DNA of 64,000 bases, from the NCBI GenBank assembly GCA_035654795.1, contig DASRWC010000056.1, positions 1-64,000 on the forward strand, read 5' to 3'. Both the position numbers and the translations under genes were made by a program. The notes under the pieces are model-generated. The model did no database searches. It saw only the letters and a program-made list of their open reading frames with translations, and was not told the DNA's origin. Origin of the DNA: JAAYLC01 sp035654795. Its GTDB lineage: Bacteria; Bacteroidota; Bacteroidia; Flavobacteriales; Flavobacteriaceae. How positions within the stretch are numbered: position 1 is the first letter of the stretch; every line of letters begins with the position of its first letter. Below, piece by piece: positions 16,787-25,234 of the stretch.

Positions 16787-18028
16787 ATGCTTTCCCTTTT
16801 CCGCGAAAATATCCGTATTGCCTTAGATTCTATCCGTTCCCAAATTCTCAGAGCCATTCTTACCATCATAATTATCGCTATCGGTATTTGGGCCTTGGTA
16901 GGAATTCTAAGTGCGGTTACAGCTTTGGAATCAACCATAAGCGGAAATTTTGCTTCTATGGGAGCCAACACTTTTAGTATTCGGCAATATTCTTCACAGA
17001 TTCAGGCACGCCGAGGGAGTGAAAAAGAAAAGATAAACCCGATCATCAGCTATAGTAATGTTCGTGACTTTATTGCGAAATACAATTACCCCGGCACTCA
17101 AACTTCTGTGTCTTTCCGTGCTACAGGAGCAGCCGAGGTGAAATATGGTTCTGAAAAAACAGATCCGGAAATCCAGGTTTATGGTGTAAATGAGCATTAT
17201 CTGGAAAACACCGGAAGTCAGTTAGACAGAGGGAGAAATTTTACGGTTTTTGATATTCAGAATAACAATAAAGTTTGCATCATTGGTTTTGATTTTTTAA
17301 GGGGAATTTTCAAGGATGAAGATCCCATCGATAAGGTAATCAGCATTAGAGGTGTAAAATTCACTGTAATTGGAGTAATTGAAGGGAAAGGGTCCACTTT
17401 CGGAAACAATCAGGATTTGAAAGTTCTTCTCCCCATCCAGGTGGCCAGAAGTATATATTCTGAACCAAACATCAATTACAATCTAGCGATTCGAGTTCCA
17501 AATCAAGAGATGATGGATGTAGCGCAAGATGAAGCGGTTCTCACGTTTCGCAATATTAGAGGACTTTCGCCTTCGGAAGAAAACGATTTTGGTATTGAAC
17601 GTAGCGATGATTTGATAAATAGAGTTGCGTCTATTACGGTCTATCTGGAAATAGCAGCTTGGGTTATCAGTATAATCACCATTCTTGGTTCCTCTATTGC
17701 TTTAATGAATATCATGCTTGTCTCTGTTACGGAACGAACGCGGGAAATTGGAGTACGTAAAGCATTGGGAGCCAAGCGCTCCACAATTTCTGCTCAATTT
17801 TTTATTGAGACCATTGTAATTGGACAATTGGGGAGCATCGTGGGCATTATCTTAGGTATTATAACAGGATTGGCATTTGCCAAAATTTTCAATTTCCCTT
17901 TCGCTTTACCTATCACTGCCATGGTGTGGGCAACCATTATCACCTTTGTTGTTGCCATCATAGCCGGATCTTATCCTGCTGCCAAGGCCGCCAGACTCGA
18001 TCCCGTAGAAAGTTTGAGGTATGAATAA
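16787..18028 (+). CDS. ABC transporter permease, MacB/FtsX type
   Basis: A 413-residue inner-membrane permease. It has a first membrane helix around residues 20-45 (ILRAILTIIIIAIGIWALVG), a periplasmic MacB_PCD domain (about 50-270), then three helices in the FtsX domain starting VYLEIAAWVISIITILGSSI. The coupling-helix region TERTREIGVRKALGAKR is diagnostic. MacB-like permeases export peptides, lipids or antibiotics by a mechanotransmission mechanism. No ATPase subunit gene adjoins it, so it must use one encoded elsewhere. Confidence 0.93.
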   Translation: MLSLFRENIRIALDSIRSQILRAILTIIIIAIGIWALVGILSAVTALESTISGNFASMGANTFSIRQYSSQIQARRGSEKEKINPIISYSNVRDFIAKYNYPGTQTSVSFRATGAAEVKYGSEKTDPEIQVYGVNEHYLENTGSQLDRGRNFTVFDIQNNNKVCIIGFDFLRGIFKDEDPIDKVISIRGVKFTVIGVIEGKGSTFGNNQDLKVLLPIQVARSIYSEPNINYNLAIRVPNQEMMDVAQDEAVLTFRNIRGLSPSEENDFGIERSDDLINRVASITVYLEIAAWVISIITILGSSIALMNIMLVSVTERTREIGVRKALGAKRSTISAQFFIETIVIGQLGSIVGIILGIITGLAFAKIFNFPFALPITAMVWATIITFVVAIIAGSYPAAKAARLDPVESLRYE

Positions 18029-18031
18029 CGA

Positions 18032-18502
18032 TCAGCCCAATATATTCTCGAAGTAACGATACAGTTCTCCTTTTGTTATAACTGCCCCTTGTTCAATGAG
18101 AATAAAAATATCTTTATTTCTATCGTCATTGATAGCTTTGGTTGAGGTGTAAAGCGAAACCGTATCATCATTCAGATTCTGTCGTAGCCAATTATAACCA
18201 TATTCAGATGTGATATCGATTGCGGCATCGGCAATTTTAATTGCAATAAGGTTCATGTGGGTTTCTGTAATGTTAAAGAGCATCATCTGCCTTGGTGAAA
18301 TATGTTCCAGATAATCCACTTTATTTAAAACACCTTCCCAGATAAGGTCACTAAAAATATCAAGTTCCTCCTCCATCACCTCCGGTTTTTGTCTCTTGAT
18401 ATCATCCCATTCCTGAGCCGTAATGGACTGTGTAGCCAAGAAATTGATAAACTCCGGATGGAGTTCTTCAAATTGTTCCTTTGTCAATCTTCTGTATTTC
18501 AT
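18032..18502 (-). CDS. Conserved hypothetical protein (probably DUF6495 family)
   Basis: A 156-residue acidic protein without signal peptide or membrane segment, starting MKYRRLTKEQFEELHPEFIN. The sequence looks like a family restricted to Flavobacteriia (I believe DUF6495), but I give that name with caution. It lies downstream of rplI on the same strand, separated from it by a strong terminator, so it probably has its own promoter. Function unknown. Confidence 0.7.
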   Translation of the reverse strand: MKYRRLTKEQFEELHPEFINFLATQSITAQEWDDIKRQKPEVMEEELDIFSDLIWEGVLNKVDYLEHISPRQMMLFNITETHMNLIAIKIADAAIDITSEYGYNWLRQNLNDDTVSLYTSTKAINDDRNKDIFILIEQGAVITKGELYRYFENILG

Positions 18503-18515
18503 AGTAGAATTTTTT

Positions 18516-18550
18516 TAATAAAAAAGACCTCCTCCTGTGGAAAAGGTCTT
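18516..18550 (-). terminator. Intrinsic terminator of the rpsF-rpsR-rplI operon
   Basis: On the minus strand AAGACCTTTTCC pairs over 12 bases (two G-U) with GGAGGAGGTCTT across an ACA loop, followed by a T run. Confidence 0.9.
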
Positions 18551-18574
18551 CTAAATTATAAATCAGCGTCCGGA

Positions 18575-19024
18575 TTATCTTTCCGGTACCACATCAAAAT
18601 TAATGGTGCTGATAACGTCTCTATGAAAACGAACAGTTGCTTCATATTGTCCTGCACGTTTTACTACACCTCCGGCAATGGCGATGTATTTTTTATCAAC
18701 AGAAACACCTTCTTTTTCCATATAATCAGCCAAATCTGCATTAGTTACAGATCCGAAAAGCTTATCTCCTTCCCCGGTTTTGGCAGAGATTCTGATTTCA
18801 AGAGATGCTAGTTTTTCAGCCTGTGCTTTTGCTTCATCAACAATCTTTTTCTCTTTAAAAGCTCGTTGTTTTAGAGTTTCTTGCAAAACTTTTTTTGCTG
18901 ATGGTGTGGCTAACACAGCATATCCTTGTGGGATTAAATAGTTGCGGCCATATCCGTTTTTTACAGTAACAACGTCATCCGCAAAACCAAGATTTTCTAC
19001 GTCTTTTTTTAATATAAGTTCCAT
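18575..19024 (-). CDS. rplI: 50S ribosomal protein L9 (bL9)
   Basis: A 149-residue protein with the classic bL9 N-terminal domain: MELILKKDVENLGFADDVVT, then VKNGYGRNYLIPQGYAV. A long connecting helix (residues about 45-75) and the C-terminal rRNA-binding domain with GEGDKLFGSVTNADLADYM follow. Length is standard. It is the last gene of the rpsF-rpsR-rplI operon, 15 bases after rpsR, and is followed by a strong terminator. Confidence 0.98.
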   Translation of the reverse strand: MELILKKDVENLGFADDVVTVKNGYGRNYLIPQGYAVLATPSAKKVLQETLKQRAFKEKKIVDEAKAQAEKLASLEIRISAKTGEGDKLFGSVTNADLADYMEKEGVSVDKKYIAIAGGVVKRAGQYEATVRFHRDVISTINFDVVPER

Positions 19025-19039
19025 ATTACAGTCTGGTTT

Positions 19040-19336
19040 TTATTTTAATAAATCGGCTACGTAAGGCATAAGTGCCAAATGACGTGCTCTTTTGATGGCT
19101 GTTGCCACTTTTCTTTGATATTTCAATGAAGTTCCGGTCAGTCTTCTTGGAAGAATTTTTCCTTGCTCGTTAACGAACTTTAGAAGAAAATCGGGGTCTT
19201 TATAATCTACATATTTAATTCCGGAGCGCTTGAATCTGCAATATTTTTTGGTTTTTCCGGTTTCAATATTTAACGGAGTTAAATATCTGATTTCTCCGTC
19301 TTTTTTACCTTTTGCTTGTTGTTGAAGTGTTGCCAT
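19040..19336 (-). CDS. rpsR: 30S ribosomal protein S18 (bS18)
   Basis: A 98-residue protein of the small ribosomal subunit that binds with bS6. Seen: YCRFKRSGIKYVDYKDPDFL, ILPRRLTGTSLKYQRKVATA and IKRARHLALMPYVADLLK. It carries about 20 extra N-terminal residues relative to the E. coli protein, common in this phylum. It starts 5 bases after rpsF. The zinc-ligand cysteines of some C+ S18 proteins are absent; only one cysteine is present. Confidence 0.98.
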   Translation of the reverse strand: MATLQQQAKGKKDGEIRYLTPLNIETGKTKKYCRFKRSGIKYVDYKDPDFLLKFVNEQGKILPRRLTGTSLKYQRKVATAIKRARHLALMPYVADLLK

Positions 19337-19341
19337 AATAT

Positions 19342-19683
19342 TTATGCTGATTTTTTGTTGCGGTTACGTCTTTTCTCTGCCCACGCAATGGCGTGTTTGT
19401 CAAGTTTCACAGTTAAGTAACGCATAAAACGCTCATCTCTCTTGAACTCAGTTTCAAGATCGTGCACCACTTGTCCGTCTTCCACGGTAAATTCAAAAAG
19501 GTGATAAAAACCACTTTTTTTCTTTTGAATGGGGTAAGCTAGTTTTTTAAGACCCCAATCTTCTTTGGCTATCATCTTTGCATCCTTGGAAGAAAGAAAA
19601 TCTTCATACTTCTTCACTGTTTCCTTTACCTGATCTTCAGATAAAACGGGATTTAAGATGAAAACAGTTTCATAATGATTCAT
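19342..19683 (-). CDS. rpsF: 30S ribosomal protein S6 (bS6)
   Basis: A 113-residue protein beginning MNHYETVFILNPVLSEDQVK, with LSSKDAKMIAKEDWGLKKLAY and FYHLFEFTVEDGQ, and the C-terminal FMRYLTVKLDKHAIAWAEKR. It is the first gene of the rpsF-rpsR-rplI operon. A good promoter stands 57 bases upstream. I looked for the S6:S18 autoregulatory leader motif in that short leader and saw no clear case of it. Confidence 0.98.
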   Translation of the reverse strand: MNHYETVFILNPVLSEDQVKETVKKYEDFLSSKDAKMIAKEDWGLKKLAYPIQKKKSGFYHLFEFTVEDGQVVHDLETEFKRDERFMRYLTVKLDKHAIAWAEKRRNRNKKSA

Positions 19684-19739
19684 ACTAAATCAATTAAAGT
19701 TAATAAAAAATAAAATTATGGCTTTTTGCCACAAGGGTG

Positions 19740-19770
19740 CAAAAGTAATTTATTCTATCAATATATCAAA
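19740..19770 (-). promoter_or_regulatory. Promoter of the rpsF-rpsR-rplI operon
   Basis: On the minus strand TTTG (19770-19767), 19 bases, then TACTTTTG (19747-19740): a full match to the Bacteroidota consensus. It sits between priA and rpsF. Confidence 0.78.
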
Positions 19771-19819
19771 GAATGCAGAAGTATTATTTTTTGAAGACAA
19801 AAAGAGTCCAGATTCTATT

Positions 19820-22270
19820 TCAATACGGATCTACATCAATATTTACCCTCACACTGCTAAACTGCTTCACGACTTGAAAGTGGTTGACCAGCTTTTGAAT
19901 GTAGTTCTTGGTGTTATCAAGATTTTGTTTCTTTGAAATTTTCAGAAGAATATTAAAAATATACTGATTTCGTATGCGTCCAATAGGGGGCTGTTCAGGA
20001 CCTAAGACGTTTGAATCAAAATTTTGTCTAAGTCCCTGCGCAAACCATTGAGCAGCTTTTTCTACACGATCGAAATTTTTGTCTTTAAATTCAATGCGAA
20101 TGAGTCTGTAATAAGGAGGATATTTAAACTGATACCGTTCTTCCAGTTGCTCCTTGCTCATCTCACGGTAATTATTCGTGCTCACCTGTTGCAGAATCTG
20201 ATGTAACGGATTGTAGGTCTGGATCAAAACTTTTCCTTTCTTTTTCGTTCTTCCGGCTCTTCCGGCAACCTGGGATAGGAGTTGATAGCTTCGTTCGTGC
20301 GCCCTAAAATCAGGAAAGTGGAGCAAGCTATCCGCATTCATCACTCCTACAAGTCCGATTTTTCTGAAATCCAGTCCTTTGGCAAGCATTTGTGTTCCCA
20401 CCAATATATCTATTTCCTCATTGTCTAGGGCATCCAATAATTTAGAATAAGCATGCTTTCCCCTTGTGGTATCTTGATCCATACGAGCAATTGCATGATC
20501 CGGGAAAAGAGCTTTCAATTCAGTTTCTATTTGTTCCGTTCCAAATCCCTTTGTATCTAAAGTAGCACTTCCGCACGCTATACAATCCATCATCATGACC
20601 ATATGATATCCGCAATAATGACATCGCAATTGATTCTTCTTTTGGTGATATGTGAGACTTACATCGCAATTAGGACACTGTGGAGATGTGCCACAAGTAG
20701 TGCATTCAACTACAGGAGAAAATCCGCGACGGTTCTGGAAAAGAATTATTTGTTCACCATCTTTTAAAACTTGTTGCATTTCAGAAAGCAGTGTATCGCT
20801 GAAATGACCGGTCATCAGTTTTTTTTTGGTCTTTTCCCGGATATCCACAATCTGTATCTCAGGCATAGGCACATCTCCATATCTTTTTAGGAGCTCAACA
20901 AAACCGTATCTTCCAAGTTTTGCATTTAAAAAAGACTCTAAAGAAGGAGTGGCGGATCCTAAGAGCGTTTTTGCACCATGGATCCGGGCCATCATGATAG
21001 CAGAATCCCGAGCATTATATCTCGGTGCAGGATCAAATTGTTTAAAGGAAGTTTCGTGCTCCTCATCTACAACAATTAATCCTAAATTTCTAAATGGAAG
21101 AAATAATGAAGACCTGGCTCCAACTATTATTTGTGCCTTCGGTTTGGCTTCCAAAACGTTTTTCCAAACTTCTGTGCGCTCATTTAAGGTGTATTGCGAA
21201 TGATATACAGAAACATTTTCCCCGAAATAGCGTTGAAGACGCCTAATCAGTTGCGTGGTTAAGGCGATTTCCGGCAGCATATATAAAACTTGCTTTCCGG
21301 CCTCTATCTGTTCCTTAATCAAGTTTACATACACTTCTGTTTTTCCGGAGGATGTAACACCGTGAAGCAATACAATGTCATGTGAAGCAAAGGAATCTTT
21401 TATGAAATCAAAAGCTTGTTGTTGATCAGAATTTAGTTGTTTGGTTTGGCTTATCTCTTCTCCTTCAAAAATGATTCTGTCTTGCTGCACAGAAAATTCC
21501 TGGAGAATTTCCTTTTCCAAAAGAGCCGATATTACAGAAGTTGAAGCATTTGCTTGCTTTTGTAATTCTGAAATACCTATAGGTTTGGCAGATTGCGCTT
21601 TGAGCATAAAATATGTCAAGAGAACTTCTTTCTGTTTAGGTGCATTACTGACTAATTCTAATAGTTCTTGCAATTTTACATCCGATCCATAATTTGGATG
21701 AAGGCGAATGTATTTTTTTAATTTGGGTGTATATTTCTCATAGACAGCCTCCTCCACTTCAATCAATTCTTTTTCAATCAAGGATTTTACCACTGAGACA
21801 GCGGTTTTTTTTGTCAAGATTTTATTTAGTGCATCCAGATGAATTGACGATTGATGAGACAGTGTGTGAAGCACCAGATTTTCTTCCTCTGACAGTTTAT
21901 GATGTATTTCTTTTTTTCCTGATAACCTTACTATGGTCTCACTTTCGAGCAAAAATGTATTGGGCATGGCAGCTTTAATTACTTCGCCCATCGAACACAT
22001 ATAATAATCAGCTATCCACTCCCAATGTGCCAGTTGCTCAGCGGTAACAAGGGGCGATTCCTCCAAAATATGATCGATGGATTTTACTTCATAACCTATC
22101 GGAACATTTTGATGAATGCCATAAACAATTCCGGTATAAATTTTAGATTTCCCGAATGGAACGGCTACCCTCATTCCTTTTTTCAGAAATGCAGCTTCGT
22201 CTCGATTTACGGAGTAGGTAAAGGTTTGCCTTAAAGGAATGGGAAGAATTACTTCAACAAAAAACACCAC
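19820..22270 (-). CDS. priA: Primosomal protein N' (replication restart helicase PriA)
   Basis: An 816-residue helicase that restarts stalled replication forks. Seen: the N-terminal 3'-DNA-binding domain (FVEVILPIPLRQTFTYSV), Walker A GVTSSGKT, DEEH (VVDEEHETSFKQ), the zinc cluster starting CTTCGTSPQCPNCDVSL with further CxxC pairs, and the motif VAGRAGR. I chose the GTG at 22270, two codons before FFVEVILPIPL. Upstream in frame there is only a TTG at 22306, and the extra dozen residues do not look like homologous N-termini. The GTG at 22267 is also possible. Confidence 0.95.
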   Translation of the reverse strand: MVFFVEVILPIPLRQTFTYSVNRDEAAFLKKGMRVAVPFGKSKIYTGIVYGIHQNVPIGYEVKSIDHILEESPLVTAEQLAHWEWIADYYMCSMGEVIKAAMPNTFLLESETIVRLSGKKEIHHKLSEEENLVLHTLSHQSSIHLDALNKILTKKTAVSVVKSLIEKELIEVEEAVYEKYTPKLKKYIRLHPNYGSDVKLQELLELVSNAPKQKEVLLTYFMLKAQSAKPIGISELQKQANASTSVISALLEKEILQEFSVQQDRIIFEGEEISQTKQLNSDQQQAFDFIKDSFASHDIVLLHGVTSSGKTEVYVNLIKEQIEAGKQVLYMLPEIALTTQLIRRLQRYFGENVSVYHSQYTLNERTEVWKNVLEAKPKAQIIVGARSSLFLPFRNLGLIVVDEEHETSFKQFDPAPRYNARDSAIMMARIHGAKTLLGSATPSLESFLNAKLGRYGFVELLKRYGDVPMPEIQIVDIREKTKKKLMTGHFSDTLLSEMQQVLKDGEQIILFQNRRGFSPVVECTTCGTSPQCPNCDVSLTYHQKKNQLRCHYCGYHMVMMMDCIACGSATLDTKGFGTEQIETELKALFPDHAIARMDQDTTRGKHAYSKLLDALDNEEIDILVGTQMLAKGLDFRKIGLVGVMNADSLLHFPDFRAHERSYQLLSQVAGRAGRTKKKGKVLIQTYNPLHQILQQVSTNNYREMSKEQLEERYQFKYPPYYRLIRIEFKDKNFDRVEKAAQWFAQGLRQNFDSNVLGPEQPPIGRIRNQYIFNILLKISKKQNLDNTKNYIQKLVNHFQVVKQFSSVRVNIDVDPY

Positions 22271-22307
22271 AGAATTTTTATAGGTTGATAAAATGGAAAG
22301 ATGCAAA

Positions 22308-22337
22308 TAAAAAAAGCCACCTATTGCCGGCAGCTTT
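22308..22337 (-). terminator. Intrinsic terminator of the DUF2147 gene
   Basis: On the minus strand AAAGCTGCC pairs with GGTGGCTTT (9 bp, two G-U) across a 7-base loop and is followed by seven T residues. It ends about 40 bases before the priA start. Confidence 0.85.
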
Positions 22338-22357
22338 AATATAAAAATTTTTATTTT

Positions 22358-22786
22358 TTATTTTACGCGCTCCCAGTATTGTGATCGCCCAAGAAGCGAA
22401 AAGCCAACATAACCTCGCACTTTCAGTTTATTTGCTCCTTCCAATGCTATCAGTGCCTTATAAACCTTTCCGTTATTCGGATCCATTATAGTCCCGCCGC
22501 TATATTCAGCTCCGTCTTTTTTCAAATCTTTAAGAATGACCAGTCCCTCAATCGGCTTTCCTTGGTCGGCACCCGGACATTTATCACATTTCGAATTTTT
22601 CTTGGCAGGGTTAAGGATTTCTATAACCTTGCCATATACTTTTCCATTGTTTTGATAAATTTCCACAATAGATTTGGCCTCACCTGTTTCATCATCTATG
22701 GTGCGCCATTTACCAAAAACGTCTTGAGCCGAGGCTCCCATGGCTACAAAGGCCACCAGTAAAAAAGTTAGAATTCTGTTTTTCAT
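22358..22786 (-). CDS. DUF2147 domain-containing secreted protein
   Basis: A 142-residue protein with a signal peptide (MKNRILTFLLVAFVAMGASA, cleaved before QDVFGKW). The DUF2147 domain fills the rest: GKWRTIDDETGEAKSIVEIY, GKVYGKVIEILNP, the CDKCPG pair, PIEGLVILKDLKK and the C-terminal LKVRGYVGFSLLGRSQYWER. Family members are periplasmic or outer-membrane-associated beta-rich proteins of unknown function. It lies 19 bases after the yihY-like gene on the same strand and is followed by a terminator. Confidence 0.92.
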   Translation of the reverse strand: MKNRILTFLLVAFVAMGASAQDVFGKWRTIDDETGEAKSIVEIYQNNGKVYGKVIEILNPAKKNSKCDKCPGADQGKPIEGLVILKDLKKDGAEYSGGTIMDPNNGKVYKALIALEGANKLKVRGYVGFSLLGRSQYWERVK

Positions 22787-22805
22787 ATTTAAATAGGGGT
22801 TAAGA

Positions 22806-23726
22806 TTATTTTCTCATCCGTGATCTCAGTTGTTGTAGAGATGCTTCAAGTTCAAACCCGAGCAAAAGCAGGTTTGAGTTAATCCAAATATAAACCATCA
22901 AAATCAAAAGAGCACCAATCGATCCGTAAATTTCGTTGTAGTTTGAGAAATTATTTATGTAAATCCCAAAAAAATATGTAGTAATCAAAAATAATGCCGC
23001 TGTAATCCCTGCGCTTAAGGAGAAAAAACTGCTTTTCTTTCCTTTTTTGGTTCCAAAATAAAACAGAATGGCGATAATCGTGTAGATCATGAAAGCAAAT
23101 ATGAGGAACTGAAAATATGAAATGTATTTGATTTCGCTTTTAATGATGGCGAGACTTCGAAAATCTCTTATGACATATTCTCCATACAGAATGACTCCAA
23201 CTGAAATAATCAAAACAACAGCCAGTAAAACAGAAACTCCCAAGGCCACTGCATATTGTTTCACAAATCCTCTATTATCAGCCACGTGGTAAGAGTGTTG
23301 AAAAGCCGAGAAAATAGCATTTACACCATTGGTTGTGAGAAAAATGGAAAGAATAAATACGAAAGATAATAGTTGTGTTCTTCTATTTACAGCTATATCA
23401 GCAATAATGGGATAGAAAAAATCTCCGGTTTGAGGCGGAAGAAGAGATTCAACAAATAGAAGAAACCTAGTTTGAAAGCCTTCAATTGGCACGTGAGGAA
23501 TTAGATTTAAAAGAAAAAGAAGAAAAGGAAAAAGTGCAAGAAAGAAGCTATAGGCTATTGATCCGGCTCGTGCCGAGAAAGAACCTTCAAAGATTCCTTT
23601 GCCATAGATTCCCAACAGATTATACAAGGTAAAACCATCCATCCCCGGCAACCTGATTTTCTTTGTGAGTTTAATCAGTTTGGTTGATCCAAGGATGCGT
23701 AGCGTATCATCTGTTGATTTTTTCAT
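22806..23726 (-). CDS. YihY/virulence factor BrkB family inner-membrane protein
   Basis: A 306-residue protein with about six membrane segments. The family signature SARAGSIAYSFFLALFPFLL lies near residue 52. Other segments are SFVFILSIFLTTNGVNAIF, VALGVSVLLAVVLIISVGVI and GSIGALLILMVYIWINSNLL, with the conserved GFELEA after the last. Older annotations call it ribonuclease BN, which is wrong for this family. Its start overlaps the end of nadC by four bases (ATGA), so the two are translationally coupled. Confidence 0.93.
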   Translation of the reverse strand: MKKSTDDTLRILGSTKLIKLTKKIRLPGMDGFTLYNLLGIYGKGIFEGSFSARAGSIAYSFFLALFPFLLFLLNLIPHVPIEGFQTRFLLFVESLLPPQTGDFFYPIIADIAVNRRTQLLSFVFILSIFLTTNGVNAIFSAFQHSYHVADNRGFVKQYAVALGVSVLLAVVLIISVGVILYGEYVIRDFRSLAIIKSEIKYISYFQFLIFAFMIYTIIAILFYFGTKKGKKSSFFSLSAGITAALFLITTYFFGIYINNFSNYNEIYGSIGALLILMVYIWINSNLLLLGFELEASLQQLRSRMRK

Positions 23727-24583
23727 TCAACAGCTTTTAGGCTCAAATCCATATTACTCACTGAATGGGTTAAAGCACCGCTGGATATAAAATCTACCCC
23801 ACATTCTGCATATCCTCGGATAGATTCCTTTGTGATTCCTCCACTGGATTCAGTTTCATAAGCTCCATTGATCAAATCAACGGCTTTTTTGGTATCTTCA
23901 AAATTGAAATTGTCTAAAAGGATGCGATGAATATTTCCTGTTTTTAGAATTTGATTTATTTCATCAAAGTTTCGAGCTTCTACAATTATTTTTAAATCAA
24001 GATGATTGCGCTCTAAGTATTGATTCGTTTTTACAATGGCTTTTTCCATTCCGCCGGCAAAATCGATATGATTGTCTTTTAGCATTATCATATCATAAAG
24101 TGCAAATCTATGATTCTCGCCCCCTCCGATTTTCACAGCCCATTTTTCTATCGCCCGAATTCCCGGAGTTGTTTTTCTGGTGTCCAAAATCTTTGCTTTG
24201 GTGCCTTCAACTAATTTCACATATTCCGAAGTTTTTGTTGCAATTGCACTCATGCGCTGCATAACATTCAGCATAACACGTTCTGACTTCAGAATGGATT
24301 GAGACAAACCGGATACATAGAAGCATACGTCTCCATATTTTACACGGGCTCCGTCATTAATTTTAACATCTATTTCCAAGCCCGGATCAACAAATTCAAA
24401 CAGTCTTTTTGCAAATTCTACCCCGGCGATGATCCCTTCATCTTTAACAAGCAATTTGGCAGTACCCAATGCATCATCCGGAATACATGCCAGAGAGCTA
24501 TGATCACCTCCGCCAACATCTTCTCTGATAGCATTTGCTATGATAAGATTAATCTCTTTATTGAATAGTCTCTTGGAAATCAT
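23723..24583 (-). CDS. nadC: Nicotinate-nucleotide diphosphorylase (carboxylating)
   Basis: A 286-residue enzyme of de novo NAD synthesis that converts quinolinate and PRPP to nicotinate mononucleotide. Seen: AIREDVGGGDHSSLACIPDD, RVMLNVMQRMSAIATKT, LDTRKTTPGIRAIEKWAVK, GGGENHRFALYDMIMLKDNH and the C-terminal ESSGGITKESIRGYAECGVD. Length and motifs are typical. It overlaps the yihY-like gene by four bases. nadA and nadB are not in the window. Confidence 0.97.
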   Translation of the reverse strand: MISKRLFNKEINLIIANAIREDVGGGDHSSLACIPDDALGTAKLLVKDEGIIAGVEFAKRLFEFVDPGLEIDVKINDGARVKYGDVCFYVSGLSQSILKSERVMLNVMQRMSAIATKTSEYVKLVEGTKAKILDTRKTTPGIRAIEKWAVKIGGGENHRFALYDMIMLKDNHIDFAGGMEKAIVKTNQYLERNHLDLKIIVEARNFDEINQILKTGNIHRILLDNFNFEDTKKAVDLINGAYETESSGGITKESIRGYAECGVDFISSGALTHSVSNMDLSLKAVE

Positions 24584-24735
24584 ACGAAGAAATTTTTGGC
24601 TAAAATAATTGAAAAAAATTGGAACGGTGATAAGAAGTTGGATTTCACCTCCTATTCAGCTTTTTAAAACAGGTGTTGGTTATCAAGAAAAGATACTTCT
24701 GAAAAGATAAGATTTCCATGCATAAAGCTAAACCT

Positions 24736-24743
24736 TATCTTTG
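24736..24743 (+). promoter_or_regulatory. Putative -7 box for rlmH
   Basis: TATCTTTG matches TAnnTTTG and lies 17 bases before the rlmH ATG. No TTG at normal -33 spacing. Confidence 0.5.
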
Positions 24744-24760
24744 GCAAAACTGAAACTTCT

Positions 24761-25234
24761 ATGAAAATTACTTTATTGGTTATAGGCAAAACTGATAAAA
24801 AGGAACTTCAATCTTTAATTCAAGATTATGAAGAGAGACTGAGATATTATATTTCTTTTGAAATTTCTGTCATTCCGGATTTAAGAAAGACCAAACACCT
24901 TACGGAGGAACTCCAGAAAAAACTGGAAGGGGAAGAAATTTTAAAAAGAATTTCTCCATCTGATGAAGTTATCCTTCTTGACGAACGAGGTAAAGCCTTT
25001 ACATCAGTAGATTTTTCAGACTATATCCAAAAGAAAATGAATAGCGGCTTACGAAATTTGATGTTTGTTATTGGTGGTCCTTATGGCTTCAGTGAAGACC
25101 TTTACACAAGAGCTAACGGACGAATTTCTTTATCGGACATGACTTTTTCTCATCAAATGATTCGCTTATTTTTCGTGGAGCAGGTTTATCGGGCATTCAC
25201 CATTCTGAGAAATGAGCCATATCATCATCGTTAA
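24761..25234 (+). CDS. rlmH: 23S rRNA (pseudouridine1915-N3)-methyltransferase RlmH
   Basis: A 157-residue SPOUT-class methyltransferase that methylates pseudouridine 1915 in helix 69 of 23S rRNA. Seen: MKITLLVIGKTDKKELQSLI, VILLDERGKAFTSVDFSDYI, MFVIGGPYGFSEDLY and the conserved C-terminal SDMTFSHQMIRLFFVEQVYR then AFTILRNEPYHHR. Length is typical. Its stop shares TTAA with the stop of the convergent regulatory-domain protein gene. Confidence 0.97.
   Translation: MKITLLVIGKTDKKELQSLIQDYEERLRYYISFEISVIPDLRKTKHLTEELQKKLEGEEILKRISPSDEVILLDERGKAFTSVDFSDYIQKKMNSGLRNLMFVIGGPYGFSEDLYTRANGRISLSDMTFSHQMIRLFFVEQVYRAFTILRNEPYHHR

Noticed and set aside
22806..23726. Ribonuclease BN
   Set aside because: This is an old misname for YihY/BrkB membrane proteins, and no nuclease motif is present.
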